DNA of 41,994 nucleotides from Streptococcus pseudopneumoniae ATCC BAA-960 = CCUG 49455 (GTDB taxonomy: Bacteria; Bacillota; Bacilli; Lactobacillales; Streptococcaceae), in assembly GCF_002087075.1 (NCBI RefSeq), contig NZ_MWSM01000009.1:2682-44675 (forward strand). Direction: 5' to 3'. Numbering within the stretch: position 1 is the first letter of the stretch; every line of letters starts with the position of its first letter. The notes below the pieces were generated by a model, which searched no databases, had not been told where the DNA came from, and saw only the letters and a list, made by a program, of their open reading frames with translations. Positions 8,852 to 20,589 of the stretch are shown in pieces. Position numbers and translations under genes: made by a program.

Positions 8852-10081
8852 TTACAATCTCTCAAACAGTTCTTGCATTTGCACATCATCTGGAACCAGT
8901 TTTAAGTAAGCTTGTGCATTGACTTTTGCTTCCTCAAAGTAGCCCAATTCACGCAAGACATAGATATAGTGTTCCAAAAACTCTGGATTGTCCTTTAAAT
9001 CTCCTGCCAACTCTTGGTAATGCTCATAGGCAGTATCCAAATCGTCCATTTCTTGATAGGAACGAGCAATCATCCACTTGGTCAAGAGATTTTCTGGCTC
9101 ATCGCTCTGCAAGTCTAGAATATCCTCATAACGCTCCTGCTCCAGATAAATAGTGGCTAAACGAAGCAAGATTTCTTCTGTATCCTCAGCGTCTTCTTTA
9201 GCTGTTAGGAGATAATTTTCTGCCCCACTTGCATCATGCAATTCATAAGAGAATTGCGAAGCAGCTAGCAAGAGGCGAGTTTCAAAGGGATTTTTCTCTA
9301 AGCCTTGCTTAGCGATACGCAGGGCTTCTTGAACTTGATGTTCCTTATGTAAGGCCTGGCTATAACCATATTCATAGCCTTCAAAGTCAGGAGAAATGGT
9401 ATCAAGCTGCTTAAAGTAAAGGGTGGCTTTTTGGTATTCTTCTTGATCAAAGTAAAGGCTGGCCAACTCAAAAGCTGTTAGGTCATCGTATTCTAACTCC
9501 AGGGCTTTTTCTAAAAACTCAGTAGCCGTTTCAAATTTCCCTAACTGGGCATAGGCAAAACCAATTCGTTGATAGGTGGAAATGCCCGTTTGCTCATAAA
9601 TAGTACGATTATCTAACTGGGCATAGCCTTGAATGGCCTCTTGGTAATTTTCCAACTCACTATCCAACTCTGCCAAACCCAATATCAAGAGAGGATCCTC
9701 TGAGTAGGTCAAAGCCTCCAGCAATTTCTCACGCGCCACATCTGTCAAACCTTCCATCTGGTAAAGATCTGCCTTCAAAGCCAAAGCCGAAACATACCAG
9801 TCACTGTCAGCTTGGATTTCCTCAAGATAAGCAAAGGCTTCTTCGATTTGACCATCCTCGCTAGCAATTGCAGCTAGATTAAGATGAAGCTCTGGGAAAT
9901 CCTCTACAATTTTCAGGTAAATCTCCTTTGCCTGAGGATAAAAACCAATTCCTTCAAGATAAGTTGCCAACTCATACAGAAGGTCACTTGGATCATTTTC
10001 TAAAGCTTTGACGAAATAGTGCTCAGCCTTGGCTAAATCTTGCTCCTCCAAAGCCTGTAACATCTGTTGACTATTGTTCAC
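8852..10081 (-). CDS. Tetratricopeptide-repeat protein
   Basis: This acidic, soluble protein of 409 residues is built almost wholly of degenerate 34-residue TPR helix pairs. Examples are IGFAYAQLGKFETATEFLEKAL and the unit around ELASLYFDQEEYQKATLYFK. There is no signal peptide or transmembrane helix. TPR arrays usually serve as protein-binding scaffolds; the partner is unknown. Its start overlaps the end of the upstream membrane-protein gene by 11 bp, implying translational coupling and perhaps a shared role. No catalytic motif is visible. Confidence 0.85.
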   Translation of the reverse strand: MNNSQQMLQALEEQDLAKAEHYFVKALENDPSDLLYELATYLEGIGFYPQAKEIYLKIVEDFPELHLNLAAIASEDGQIEEAFAYLEEIQADSDWYVSALALKADLYQMEGLTDVAREKLLEALTYSEDPLLILGLAELDSELENYQEAIQGYAQLDNRTIYEQTGISTYQRIGFAYAQLGKFETATEFLEKALELEYDDLTAFELASLYFDQEEYQKATLYFKQLDTISPDFEGYEYGYSQALHKEHQVQEALRIAKQGLEKNPFETRLLLAASQFSYELHDASGAENYLLTAKEDAEDTEEILLRLATIYLEQERYEDILDLQSDEPENLLTKWMIARSYQEMDDLDTAYEHYQELAGDLKDNPEFLEHYIYVLRELGYFEEAKVNAQAYLKLVPDDVQMQELFERL

Positions 10082-11237
10082 TTTTGACTTCCTCGCCCTC
10101 TAATTCATATAGACCACTGACTGCCTTATACCATTCGAAAATGGCTGAAATGACAACCTTAGCAGAGGCATAAACTGGAATACCAAGTAAAACTCCCCAG
10201 ATACCAAACATAGATCCTGAAGTTAACAAAACAAAGAGAACATTAATGGGATGGATGTTTAATTGACTTCCCAAAATCAATGGAGAGACAAAACGGCCTT
10301 CAATAGTTTGTTCTACGATAAAGACAATCACTACTTTCAAAAGCATAACTGGACCAGCAATCAACCCCAATACTAGGGCAGGAAGCATGGCTAGAAAGCT
10401 ACCAAGATAAGGAACCAGATTTAAAATACCAGCAGTAACCCCCAACGTAACTGCATAGCGTAGACCAATAATCTTGAAGAAAATCATAAACATTACTGCT
10501 ACAATAATAGCCACTGTTACTTGCCCTCGAACATAGTTGGACAACTGTTGATTCACATCTGATAAAACTTGTCCAACAGGTTCCTTCAATTTTCTTGGCA
10601 TAAATTGGGTCAAATAGTTACGCAAGCCTTTCCCATCACGCAAGAGATAAAAGAGCATGAAAGGAACGATAATCAAGGCAACAATCACTTGAGAAGCTCC
10701 GCTAATAAAGGCACTCACCCAGTTGACTGCCTGAGATGAAACTTTACTTGCCCAAACTGTAGCCTGACTAGAGAAGTTTGTCAAAACCTGCTCTAACTGA
10801 GGTCTGAAATCATCTGGCAGGTGCTGGGCTACCAATCCATTAACAATCCTATCTATATCTTCTAAGTAAACAGGAACGTTTCTTGCAAAGGTCAAAACCT
10901 GACGTTGCAGATTTGGAATAGCTACTGCCAAGCCCCAAATGATAAAGATAGCGATGATGACAAAGACAATAGTGATAGCTATGACACGATTCACCTTATG
11001 CTTCTCCATCCAATCAACAATAGGATTTAATAAATAATATAGTAAACCAGATAGAATAACTGGCAGCATCACAACTGCCAAAAAGTCTAAAACAGGTGAA
11101 AATAGAAAACTAATCTTACTTAAAATAAAAAGATTCAGTCCCAATAATAAGGTTACCAAAAATACCGTAATGGCCTTGTTATCCAAAAACCACTTGAAAA
11201 ACCAAGACAGGCTAAAATGTTTCTCTTTTTGTTCCAT
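10071..11237 (-). CDS. AI-2E family transporter (PerM/UPF0118)
   Basis: This is a 388-residue polytopic membrane protein with about seven or eight hydrophobic segments and a charged cytoplasmic N-terminus (MEQKEKHFSL). The family signature regions are present: a large extracytoplasmic loop after the third helix, and the conserved segments LVPYLGSFLAMLPA and FVSPLILGSQLNIHPI. Members have been proposed as autoinducer-2 exporters or as ion antiporters; the substrate here is unknown. The gene is co-transcribed with the overlapping TPR gene and has an extended -10 promoter just upstream. Confidence 0.88.
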   Translation of the reverse strand: MEQKEKHFSLSWFFKWFLDNKAITVFLVTLLLGLNLFILSKISFLFSPVLDFLAVVMLPVILSGLLYYLLNPIVDWMEKHKVNRVIAITIVFVIIAIFIIWGLAVAIPNLQRQVLTFARNVPVYLEDIDRIVNGLVAQHLPDDFRPQLEQVLTNFSSQATVWASKVSSQAVNWVSAFISGASQVIVALIIVPFMLFYLLRDGKGLRNYLTQFMPRKLKEPVGQVLSDVNQQLSNYVRGQVTVAIIVAVMFMIFFKIIGLRYAVTLGVTAGILNLVPYLGSFLAMLPALVLGLIAGPVMLLKVVIVFIVEQTIEGRFVSPLILGSQLNIHPINVLFVLLTSGSMFGIWGVLLGIPVYASAKVVISAIFEWYKAVSGLYELEGEEVKSEQ

Positions 11238-11263
11238 AAATACTTCCTTTCTATCGTTCTCTC

Positions 11264-11272
11264 ATTATACCA
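11264..11272 (-). promoter_or_regulatory. Extended -10 promoter of the AI-2E/TPR operon
   Basis: TGGTATAAT on the minus strand (11272-11264), 26 bp before the ATG. No convincing -35, which is usual for extended -10 promoters. Confidence 0.65.
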
Positions 11273-11343
11273 TTTTTAAATCAAAATAACTCTTTTTTAA
11301 AGTGCTTACATCTAATTGGATGTCTTTAATTGGCTTGTTTTTG

Positions 11344-11352
11344 TGATATAAT
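11344..11352 (+). promoter_or_regulatory. Extended -10 promoter of the lactonase gene
   Basis: TGATATAAT at 11344-11352 with a weak TTTAAT -35 about 16 bp upstream (11325-11330). The RBS AGAGGTAAAG follows before the ATG at 11381. Confidence 0.65.
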
Positions 11353-11380
11353 AGTCTTATCTTTATATAGAGGTAAAGTT

Positions 11381-12394
11381 ATGAAAGAAACTGTTTATTT
11401 TGGAACTTACACACGTCGTACTTCCCAAGGGATTTACAAGGCTGACTTTGATACAGAAACTGGTCAGCTTTCAAACCTAGAACTTTTTGCAGCTGAACCA
11501 AGTCCAACCTACCTTGCCTTTGACCAGCACCAACATTTATACACCGTTGGTAGTCAAGACGATAAGGGGGGAATTGCAGCCTATCAAACTGACGGGACTG
11601 TGTTAAATCATGTCGTTGAGGAAGGAGCTCCCCACTGTTATGTTGCTGTCGATGAAAAGCGTAATTTGGTCTATGCAGCCAACTACCATAAAGGACAGGT
11701 ACTGGTTTATAAACGTCAGAAGGATGGGAGCCTTTTACTTAGTGATGTAGATCAACACAGTGGCCAAGGTCCACATGAAAATCAAGCATCTCCTCATGTT
11801 CACTATACAGATTTAACACCTGACCACTATCTAGTGACCTGCGATTTGGGTACTGACCAAGTCATCACTTATGACCTTGACCAAGAAGGAAAATTATCTA
11901 AGCTCTACACCTATCACAGCCAGCCAGGAGCAGGCTCACGCCATATCGTTTTCCATAACCACTATAAAATCGCTTATCTGATTTGTGAACTCAATAGTAC
12001 TATCGAGGTTTTAATCTACGATGGTGTTGGCGAATTTGAACGTATGCAGGTTATTTCAACTTTACCAGACGGTTATGAAGGCTTTAATGGAACCGCTGCT
12101 ATTCGTCTCTCTAAAGACGGTAAATACCTCTACGCTTCTAACCGTGGTCATGATTCTATCGCAGTATATACCATCCTTGCGGACGGTAGCTTAGAGTTAT
12201 TAGAAATCGTTCCAACACATGGTCAGACTCCACGTGATTTTGATTTGACACCTGACCAAAAATTTCTCATTGCTGTCCACCAAGACTCTGACAATGCAAC
12301 TGTCTTTAAACGTAATTGTGACAATGGTCGTCTAGCAGAACTCTCCAACGACTTCCATGTTCCCGAAGCAGTCTGCATCCGTTTTGCTCCTTAA
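11381..12394 (+). CDS. Lactonase-family beta-propeller protein (6-phosphogluconolactonase-like)
   Basis: This 337-residue cytosolic protein belongs to the YbhE/Pgl seven-bladed propeller family. Repeated blade motifs are visible, such as PSPTYLAFDQHQHLYTVG, CYVAVDEKRNLVYAANYH and AIRLSKDGKYLYASNRGHDS. The conserved PRDFDLTPDQKFLIAVHQDSD segment is near the end. Members hydrolyse 6-phosphogluconolactone or related sugar lactones; the true substrate is not decidable here. I place the start at 11381 because AGAGGTAAAG precedes it; a longer open frame with a TTG at 11330 would overlap the promoter. A BOX element begins at its stop codon. Confidence 0.87.
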   Translation: MKETVYFGTYTRRTSQGIYKADFDTETGQLSNLELFAAEPSPTYLAFDQHQHLYTVGSQDDKGGIAAYQTDGTVLNHVVEEGAPHCYVAVDEKRNLVYAANYHKGQVLVYKRQKDGSLLLSDVDQHSGQGPHENQASPHVHYTDLTPDHYLVTCDLGTDQVITYDLDQEGKLSKLYTYHSQPGAGSRHIVFHNHYKIAYLICELNSTIEVLIYDGVGEFERMQVISTLPDGYEGFNGTAAIRLSKDGKYLYASNRGHDSIAVYTILADGSLELLEIVPTHGQTPRDFDLTPDQKFLIAVHQDSDNATVFKRNCDNGRLAELSNDFHVPEAVCIRFAP

Positions 12395-12635
12395 TACTCT
12401 TCGAAAATCTCTTCAAACCACGTCAGCGTCGCCTTACCGTAGGTATGGTTACTGACTTCGTCAGTTCTATCCACAACCTCAAAACTGTGTTTTGAGCTGA
12501 CTTCGTCAGTTCTATCCACAACCTCAAAACTGTGTTTTGAGCTGACTTCGTCAGTTCTATCCACAACCTCAAAACTGTGTTTTGAGCAACCTGCGGCTAA
12601 CTTCCTATGTTTGCTTTTTGATTTTTATTGAGTAT
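12393..12635 (+). repeat. BOX element A1-B3-C1
   Basis: BoxA spans about 12393-12450 (TACTCTTCGAAAATC onward). Three 45-bp boxB units follow at 12451-12495, 12496-12540 and 12541-12585; units 2 and 3 are identical and unit 1 differs only at its first two bases. BoxC is 12586-12635, ending in ATTGAGTAT. BOX elements are scattered intergenic repeats of Mitis-group streptococci that fold into long hairpins. This one lies between the lactonase stop codon and the shared terminator before atpC. Confidence 0.95.
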
Positions 12636-12645
12636 AAAACACCAT

Positions 12646-12681
12646 AAAAAAATGAACTTGGAATTTTCAAGTTCATTTTTT
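12646..12681 (-). terminator. Terminator of the atp operon (bidirectional)
   Basis: Stem AAAAAATGAACTTG / CAAGTTCATTTTTT around a 7-nt loop, 2 bp from the atpC stop. T-runs on both strands mean it could also stop transcription coming from the lactonase side. Confidence 0.9.
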
Positions 12682-12682
12682 C

Positions 12683-13102
12683 TTATAGTCTATTTCCGAC
12701 ATTAATACGGTTAATGGCACGTTGCAGCGCAATCTTCGCACGACGTTCTTGGTCAATCAAGTGTTTGTCTTGTGCTTCTTCAATTGCACGTTCTGCACGA
12801 AGTTTGGCACGTTCTGCACGACTGATATCGATATCACGAGCACGTTCTGCAGAGTCAGCGACGATTGTGATCATATCATTGGCAATTTCAATAACACCGC
12901 CATTTACTGCAATCCAGTTCACGTGATCTTCGTCATCAATACGTTTCACCTTTACTTCATCAACTGCTAAAACCGCAATCATATTTTCATGTCGTGGCAA
13001 GATCCCCATCTCACCATCCAGAGTTCGAACCGATACATAGCTGGCATGGTGATCATAGACGAGACCATCTGGTGTCACGATCTGGACAGTTAACTGAGTC
13101 AT
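12683..13102 (-). CDS. atpC: F1Fo ATP synthase subunit epsilon
   Basis: This 139-residue subunit belongs to the central stalk of the F1 sector, coupling and inhibiting rotation. The N-terminal beta-sandwich begins [23 protein letters not shown] and contains the conserved [12 protein letters not shown]. The C-terminal two-helix hairpin is Arg/Ala/Glu-rich ([18 protein letters not shown]). It is the last gene of the operon, 10 bp after atpD. In fermentative streptococci the enzyme mainly pumps protons out at the expense of ATP, so the operon serves pH homeostasis. Confidence 0.96.
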   Translation of the reverse strand: MTQLTVQIVTPDGLVYDHHASYVSVRTLDGEMGILPRHENMIAVLAVDEVKVKRIDDEDHVNWIAVNGGVIEIANDMITIVADSAERARDIDISRAERAKLRAERAIEEAQDKHLIDQERRAKIALQRAINRINVGNRL

Positions 13103-13112
13103 AGATCACCTC

Positions 13113-14528
<1,416 letters not shown>

Positions 14529-14550
14529 CTATTCTATATAAGATACTGTC

Positions 14551-14572
14551 GGTTCCTAGCTAAACTAGGTCC
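14551..14572 (-). other. Small hairpin between atpG and atpD
   Basis: CCTAG / CTAGG arms with a 5-nt loop, extended by two G-C pairs across a bulge, in the 85-bp atpG-atpD spacer. It has no T-tract, so it is not a terminator. It may be an mRNA processing or stability element; this is inference. Confidence 0.35.
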
Positions 14573-14604
14573 TAAGTTCATTTTCATACGAGCTGGACTA
14601 AAGC

Positions 14605-15483
14605 CTATTCTAAGGCACTAGCTCCTGCTACAATTTCTGTAATTTCTTGTGTAATCGCCGCCTGTCTGGCACGGTTATACTGAATTGTCAAATCATTGAT
14701 GACTTTCTTAGCATTATCTGTCGCTGTTTGCATGGCTGTCATACCAGCAGCATTCTCAGCTGTCTTGGCATCGATAATGGCACCGTAAATCATACTTTCT
14801 GCAAACTGAGGCAATAACTGCTCCAAAATTTCTTCTCGGCTGGTTTCCAATTCAAAAGTCAAGCTGTAGTCTTCATCCGCTTCATTTGGATCCAAGTCAA
14901 CAATCGGAAGCATTTGTTCCACACGCATTTGACTGGTTAGCGTATTGACATGGTGGTTGTAGCAAACATAAAGCTCATCAAAGAGTTCATTTTGGTACAT
15001 TTCAACAGTTTTTGAAATAATCTTACGAACTTGATCAAAGCTAGGTTGGTCTGCCAAGCCACGTAGTTCATAAAGTGGTTGAATACCACGAGCCTTAAAG
15101 AAATCAGCTCCCATTCCACCAATACAGATTATTTCAAAACCTGTACCGTCTGGGTGGTATTCTTCTTTCAACTCCATAACGGCTTTCAGAATAGAGGAAT
15201 TATAACCTCCAACCAAACCGCGGTCTGAAGTGATAACGATATAGCCTGTCTTCTTCACAGGACGGCTAATCAACATGGGATTGGTTGAACCACCAGCTCC
15301 ATTACCATGGAGGATATCTGTCAAGAGCTTGCGCACTTTCTGAACGTAAACTTGGAAGTTACGAGCAGCTTCTTCAGAGCGACCTAGCTTAGCAGCCGAT
15401 ACCATTTGCATGGCATTAGTGATTTGACTCGTATTTTTTGTTGAGGCGATTTTTGTTTTAATATCATTTAGAGATACTGCCAT
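14605..15483 (-). CDS. atpG: F1Fo ATP synthase subunit gamma
   Basis: This 292-residue rotor shaft of F1 has the conserved N-terminal helix ([22 protein letters not shown]) and C-terminal helix ([20 protein letters not shown]). The family signature [15 protein letters not shown] is at the extreme end. The Rossmann-like middle domain includes [15 protein letters not shown]. It lies 15 bp after atpA and is part of the operon. Confidence 0.97.
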   Translation of the reverse strand: MAVSLNDIKTKIASTKNTSQITNAMQMVSAAKLGRSEEAARNFQVYVQKVRKLLTDILHGNGAGGSTNPMLISRPVKKTGYIVITSDRGLVGGYNSSILKAVMELKEEYHPDGTGFEIICIGGMGADFFKARGIQPLYELRGLADQPSFDQVRKIISKTVEMYQNELFDELYVCYNHHVNTLTSQMRVEQMLPIVDLDPNEADEDYSLTFELETSREEILEQLLPQFAESMIYGAIIDAKTAENAAGMTAMQTATDNAKKVINDLTIQYNRARQAAITQEITEIVAGASALE

Positions 15484-15498
15484 CTGACACCTCTATTC

Positions 15499-17554
<2,056 letters not shown>

Positions 17555-17555
<1 letters not shown>

Positions 17556-18049
17556 TAAGCTTCTCCTAGCTGATCGATATACTGATCAATGAGTTCTTTA
17601 TGGGCATGACCGTCAAGGTTTTGTGAGATGATTTTACCAGCTAGGCTGATGGTCAAATCTGCTACCTCACCCTTAACGCTTTGTAAAGCTTCAGCTTTGT
17701 TTTGAGCAATTTCTTGGTTTGCTTTTTCTTTTAAGCGTCCTGCTTCTAGTTTAGCATCTACTAAAATACTAGCCTTACTTTTCTCAGCTGTTGTTTTCGC
17801 ATTCTCAATGATTGCCTTGGCTTCTTTACGGCTACCAGCCAATTCATCTTCGCGTTTTTGAGCCAATACTTCTGCTTTTTGACGAGCTTCTTCAGCACTG
17901 TCAATATCAGTAGCAATTTTTTCAGCTCTTTCTTCGAAAATGCCTGTAATATTAGACCATGCAAATTTTTTAATCAAGACTAGCAAAAGAATAAAAGAGC
18001 CAGTGATTAAAATAAAATTACCAATCAATTCACCTACTGTTACGTGCAT
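17555..18049 (-). CDS. atpF: F1Fo ATP synthase subunit b
   Basis: This 164-residue protein forms the peripheral stalk. One N-terminal membrane helix ([20 protein letters not shown]) is followed by a long charged amphipathic helix rich in Ala, Glu and Lys, consistent with a dimeric coiled coil. It ends at the delta start codon. It is placed between atpB and atpH. Confidence 0.96.
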
Positions 18050-18062
18050 CAGTTACTCCTTT

Positions 18063-18779
18063 CTATTCCTCTTCAATATTAATCTTATTCCCTAAATACA
18101 CAGATGTCAAAAGAGTAAAGACATAAGCTTGGATGCAGGAAATAAAGACAGAAAATGCAGTCCAAGCCAAATTAGCTCCAAAGGCTACTGGATACCAATA
18201 AATAGCTTGGTGGGAAAGAAGAAGTAACAAACTCGTCATGACCTCTCCTGCAAAGATATTCCCAAAAATCCGCAAAGCCAAAGATAAGAAGTTTGTAAAT
18301 TCTTCCAAGATATTCATCGGTATGACAAAAACAGGACTCATAAAAGATTTTATACTTTTTTTAAATCCACGACGACGAACGCTTTCTATATGTGTCAACA
18401 AAATGACAAGAAAAGATAAGGTTAAGTCATACTGTAAATTAGCGGTTGGCGAACTCCACCAGTTAGTCCCATCGATCGTTTGAAGCTTTGTCATTAAGCC
18501 AAGGTTATTGGCAATCACCATGAAAAGAAATAAACAAAGGAAAAAGAGTGAGTAATCTTTCATGTAGCGCGAACCAATGTTAGGTTCTGTAAATCCAATA
18601 ACAAAGTCATAGACATACTCAAGTACATTTTGCTTTCCTTTGGGTTTCAAGGTCATATTGCGGCTTGCCCAATAAATAAAGACAAAAATAACTCCCACAA
18701 TCAACAAGGTCATGGCTAACATAGTCAGATTGAAGATAACAGGACCAATAGAGATGATTGGATTAATACTTTCTTCCAT
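18063..18779 (-). CDS. atpB: F1Fo ATP synthase subunit a
   Basis: This 238-residue integral membrane subunit forms the proton half-channels. The essential Arg lies in [15 protein letters not shown]. Five or more hydrophobic helices are visible. Trp206, in the motif LAWTAFS, is one of the positions where substitutions are known to give optochin resistance in pneumococcus; here it is the wild-type Trp. It lies 34 bp after atpE. Confidence 0.97.
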
Positions 18780-18813
18780 CTAAAATCCTCCCTTTTCTTC
18801 TCGTTCCATGTAT

Positions 18814-19014
18814 TTATTTGATAATAAATGAGAAGACAAGAGTTACAAAGAAAGTTCCTTCAATAAAGGCAACACCTAAAAACATCAAACTACGAAACTC
18901 AGAAAGCATATCTGGTTGGCGTGCTACTGATTTAAACAGTCCATTCATCAATAAACCTTCACCGACAGATACGCCCATACAGGCAATACATAAGCCTAAA
19001 TATGTTAAATTCAT
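18814..19014 (-). CDS. atpE: F1Fo ATP synthase subunit c
   Basis: This 66-residue two-helix proteolipid forms the rotor ring. The proton-carrying carboxylate is Glu52 in [10 protein letters not shown], and the polar loop reads ARQPD. The known optochin-resistance positions carry Gly20, Met23 and Ala49, the residues of susceptible pneumococci. It is the first gene of the operon, preceded by AAAGGAGAA and a near-consensus promoter. Confidence 0.97.
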   Translation of the reverse strand: MNLTYLGLCIACMGVSVGEGLLMNGLFKSVARQPDMLSEFRSLMFLGVAFIEGTFFVTLVFSFIIK

Positions 19015-19049
19015 AACGAATTCTCCTTTAAAATAAAATTTACTTACTT

Positions 19050-19078
19050 AGTGTAGTCCTAAAATTTAAATTTGTCAA
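19050..19078 (-). promoter_or_regulatory. atp operon promoter
   Basis: TTGACA (19078-19073), 17-bp spacer and TACACT (19055-19050) on the minus strand, 35 bp before atpE. The -35 is a perfect consensus. Confidence 0.88.
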
Positions 19079-19091
19079 CTTTTAACCACTA

Positions 19092-19106
19092 TTGGAAGCG
19101 TTTAAT
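19092..19106 (-). promoter_or_regulatory. Candidate cre (CcpA) site upstream of the atp promoter
   Basis: TTGGAAGCGTTTAAT on the plus strand fits the catabolite-responsive-element consensus WTGNAANCGNWNNCW at all but one fixed position (A for the final C). It lies just upstream of the -35. Single-mismatch cre sites arise by chance, so this is only a candidate. Confidence 0.35.
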
Positions 19107-19147
19107 AAAAATTATTTCCATTTTCTTTCGGATTTCACTCTATTCTG

Positions 19148-19172
19148 AAAAACTCGAGAGGGGAATCTCGGA
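19148..19172 (-). terminator. Terminator behind a decayed gene
   Basis: CGAGA / TCTCG stem with a 6-nt loop; the minus strand continues AGTTTTT. It would end transcripts coming from the pseudogene at 19208-19333 before the atp promoter. Confidence 0.55.
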
Positions 19173-19207
19173 TTAATGTCAATTTAAAAAGATAGAGAGT
19201 TTTTAGT

Positions 19208-19333
19208 TTAAATAAATTGTTTTAAAATATCAACCACATCACTTCTTTTCTTAACCCGATAAGCCTTGATTCCCAATTTCTCAGCTGCCATTGCATTGTA
19301 CCCAATATTGCCCAGAAAGACACAATTTCTAGG
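19208..19333 (-). pseudogene. C-terminal remnant of a small protein, possibly of the NifX/dinitrogenase-cofactor-like fold
   Basis: This open stretch of about 41 codons ends in a genuine-looking C-terminus (LGIKAYRVKKRSDVVDILKQ) with a terminator behind it, but it has no start: a TAA closes the frame immediately upstream. The segment VFLGNIGYNAMAAEKLGIKAYRV resembles the end of dinitrogenase iron-molybdenum cofactor family proteins in layout (GNIG.NA...L.GIK.Y). That assignment is tentative. About 20 bp further upstream there is a strong RBS (GGAGGTGG) and an ATG opening only seven codons, so the middle of an ancestral gene may have been deleted. Confidence 0.45.
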
Positions 19334-19443
19334 TTATAACTGGTATTTATCGATAGTTACTCATATACATCAGTCCACCTCCATACTTATGTGCGAGCCT
19401 CTCTTTGTATTATACCTCCATACTCACCTTACAGATTCTTTTG
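19334..19443 (-). other. Gene-free debris between two pseudogenes, with a short direct repeat
   Basis: On the minus strand AGTATGGAGGT occurs twice, the second copy followed by GGACTG and an ATG that is closed after seven codons (ATG TAT ATG AGT ... TAA). I see no gene; this looks like the leader of the decayed gene downstream. Confidence 0.4.
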
Positions 19444-19944
19444 CTAATAATATCTTTGCCCAATGTAGGGATAGTCTTGTAACCTAAAGACTTCCTTGTA
19501 GCCATACCTTTTATAAAAATCAAGAGCTTGAAACTGGTAGGTATTGACAAAGGCAAAACGACAGTTTCGATTCTTAGCTTCAGTTTCTGCTTGCTGCAAT
19601 AGTTTTGAACCGATTCCTTGCCCTCTCAGTTCCTCTTTTACAAATAAATACTCGATTTCTAGCCAATTTCTAAAAGTCTCTACTATCAAACCTGCCAGGA
19701 GATTGCCCTTTTCATCTTCGACATAAAGATTAAGTGGCTCACTTTCAGCTTCCTCTCTTTTTGAACGGTTATAAACACGAATCAGATTCCCTATTTCTTG
19801 CGATTTATGTGATTCCTTATTTTTCAATCTAAAGTATAGTGAAATAAAATAAAACATGCGCAAATCGATTAAGGAATTTAATCTAATTTCTAACAATGTC
19901 TTAGAAACCAAAGTATACTATTTTAACTTCAATGCACTATACAT
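19444..19944 (-). pseudogene. GNAT acetyltransferase gene disrupted by a RUP in its second codon
   Basis: The body is a GNAT domain: NLYVEDEKGNLLAGLIVE, the acetyl-CoA-binding loop LRGQGIGSKLLQQAE, and FYKRYGYKEVF. The ATG at 19942-19944 is followed directly by the 107-bp RUP at 19835-19941. Removing the RUP and one TA copy restores ATG TAC TTT AGA TTG, i.e. a protein beginning MYFRLKNKESHKSQE in frame with the GNAT domain. With the RUP present the original start is closed by TAG after eight codons. An ATG inside the RUP (19857) or a TTG (19911) reopens the same frame, so a variant protein might still be made, but neither has a clear RBS. A BOX lies 6 bp upstream of the original ATG, so native expression signals are also lost. 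The C-terminus ends QRYY-stop; a few residues may be missing. Confidence 0.75.
19835..19941 (-). repeat. RUP element (107 bp)
   Basis: The length is exactly 107 bp from TATAGTGAAAT to GCACTATA. The terminal inverted repeats are TATAGTG / CACTATA, and both ends carry the TA expected for target duplication. The internal block AATTTCTAACAATGT matches the RUP sequence as I remember it. RUPs are non-autonomous pneumococcal repeats proposed to be moved in trans by an IS630-type transposase. Confidence 0.85.
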
Positions 19945-20082
19945 CTAATACTCAATAAAAATCAAAGAGCAAACTAGGAAACTAGCCACAGGTTGCTCAA
20001 AGCATGGTTTTGAGGTTGTAGATAGAACTGACGAAGTCAGCTCATACTAGACTAAAATCAAAAAGCATTATATAGTAGTAAT

Positions 20083-20589
20083 ATGAAATCAACTAAAGAA
20101 GAAATCCAAGCTATCAAAACACTTTTAAAAGACTCTAGTACAGCTAAATATCATAAACGCCTTCAAATCGTTCTATTTCGTCTGATGGGTAAATCTTATA
20201 AAGAGATTATAGAGCTTTTAGACTGTAATCAAACAACGATTTGGCCAACTGTAAAAAAATATGAGGAGTTCGGACTCGATTCTCTCCTTAAAGAAACACG
20301 TGGTTGTCGTAACCATGCATATATGACAATTGAGGAAGAGAAAGCCTTTATTGCCCGTCATTTGAAGGCTGCAGAGGCAGGAGAATTTGTTACAATTGAT
20401 GCCTTATTTCAGGCTTATACAAAGGAGTTAGGTTCTTCCTACACATGTGATGCCTTTTATCAACTCTTGAAGCGCCATGGTTGGCGAAATATTAGGCCAC
20501 GTCCAGAACATCCCAAGAAAGCAGACGTTCAAACCATTGTCGCGTCTAAAAATAAAATCTCAATTCAAGAAGAAAAGAAAGCGCTTTAA
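20083..20589 (+). CDS. IS630-family transposase, N-terminal frame (orfA)
   Basis: These 168 residues hold the DNA-binding half: two helix-turn-helix-like segments (LMGKSYKEIIELLDCNQTTI and the region around CDAFYQLLKRHGWRNIRPRP). The frame closes with CTT TAA at 20584-20589, just before the catalytic domain, which continues in the +1 frame. No clear RBS is visible before the ATG. Either a +1 shift (CTT TAA resembles the shifty stop of the RF2 gene in type) or a single-base lesion separates it from orfB. Confidence 0.8.
   Translation: MKSTKEEIQAIKTLLKDSSTAKYHKRLQIVLFRLMGKSYKEIIELLDCNQTTIWPTVKKYEEFGLDSLLKETRGCRNHAYMTIEEEKAFIARHLKAAEAGEFVTIDALFQAYTKELGSSYTCDAFYQLLKRHGWRNIRPRPEHPKKADVQTIVASKNKISIQEEKKAL

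Noticed and set aside
12451..12585. Three direct 45-bp repeats resembling a CRISPR-like array
   Set aside because: The units are contiguous with no spacers and are flanked by boxA and boxC, so they are boxB modules of a BOX element.
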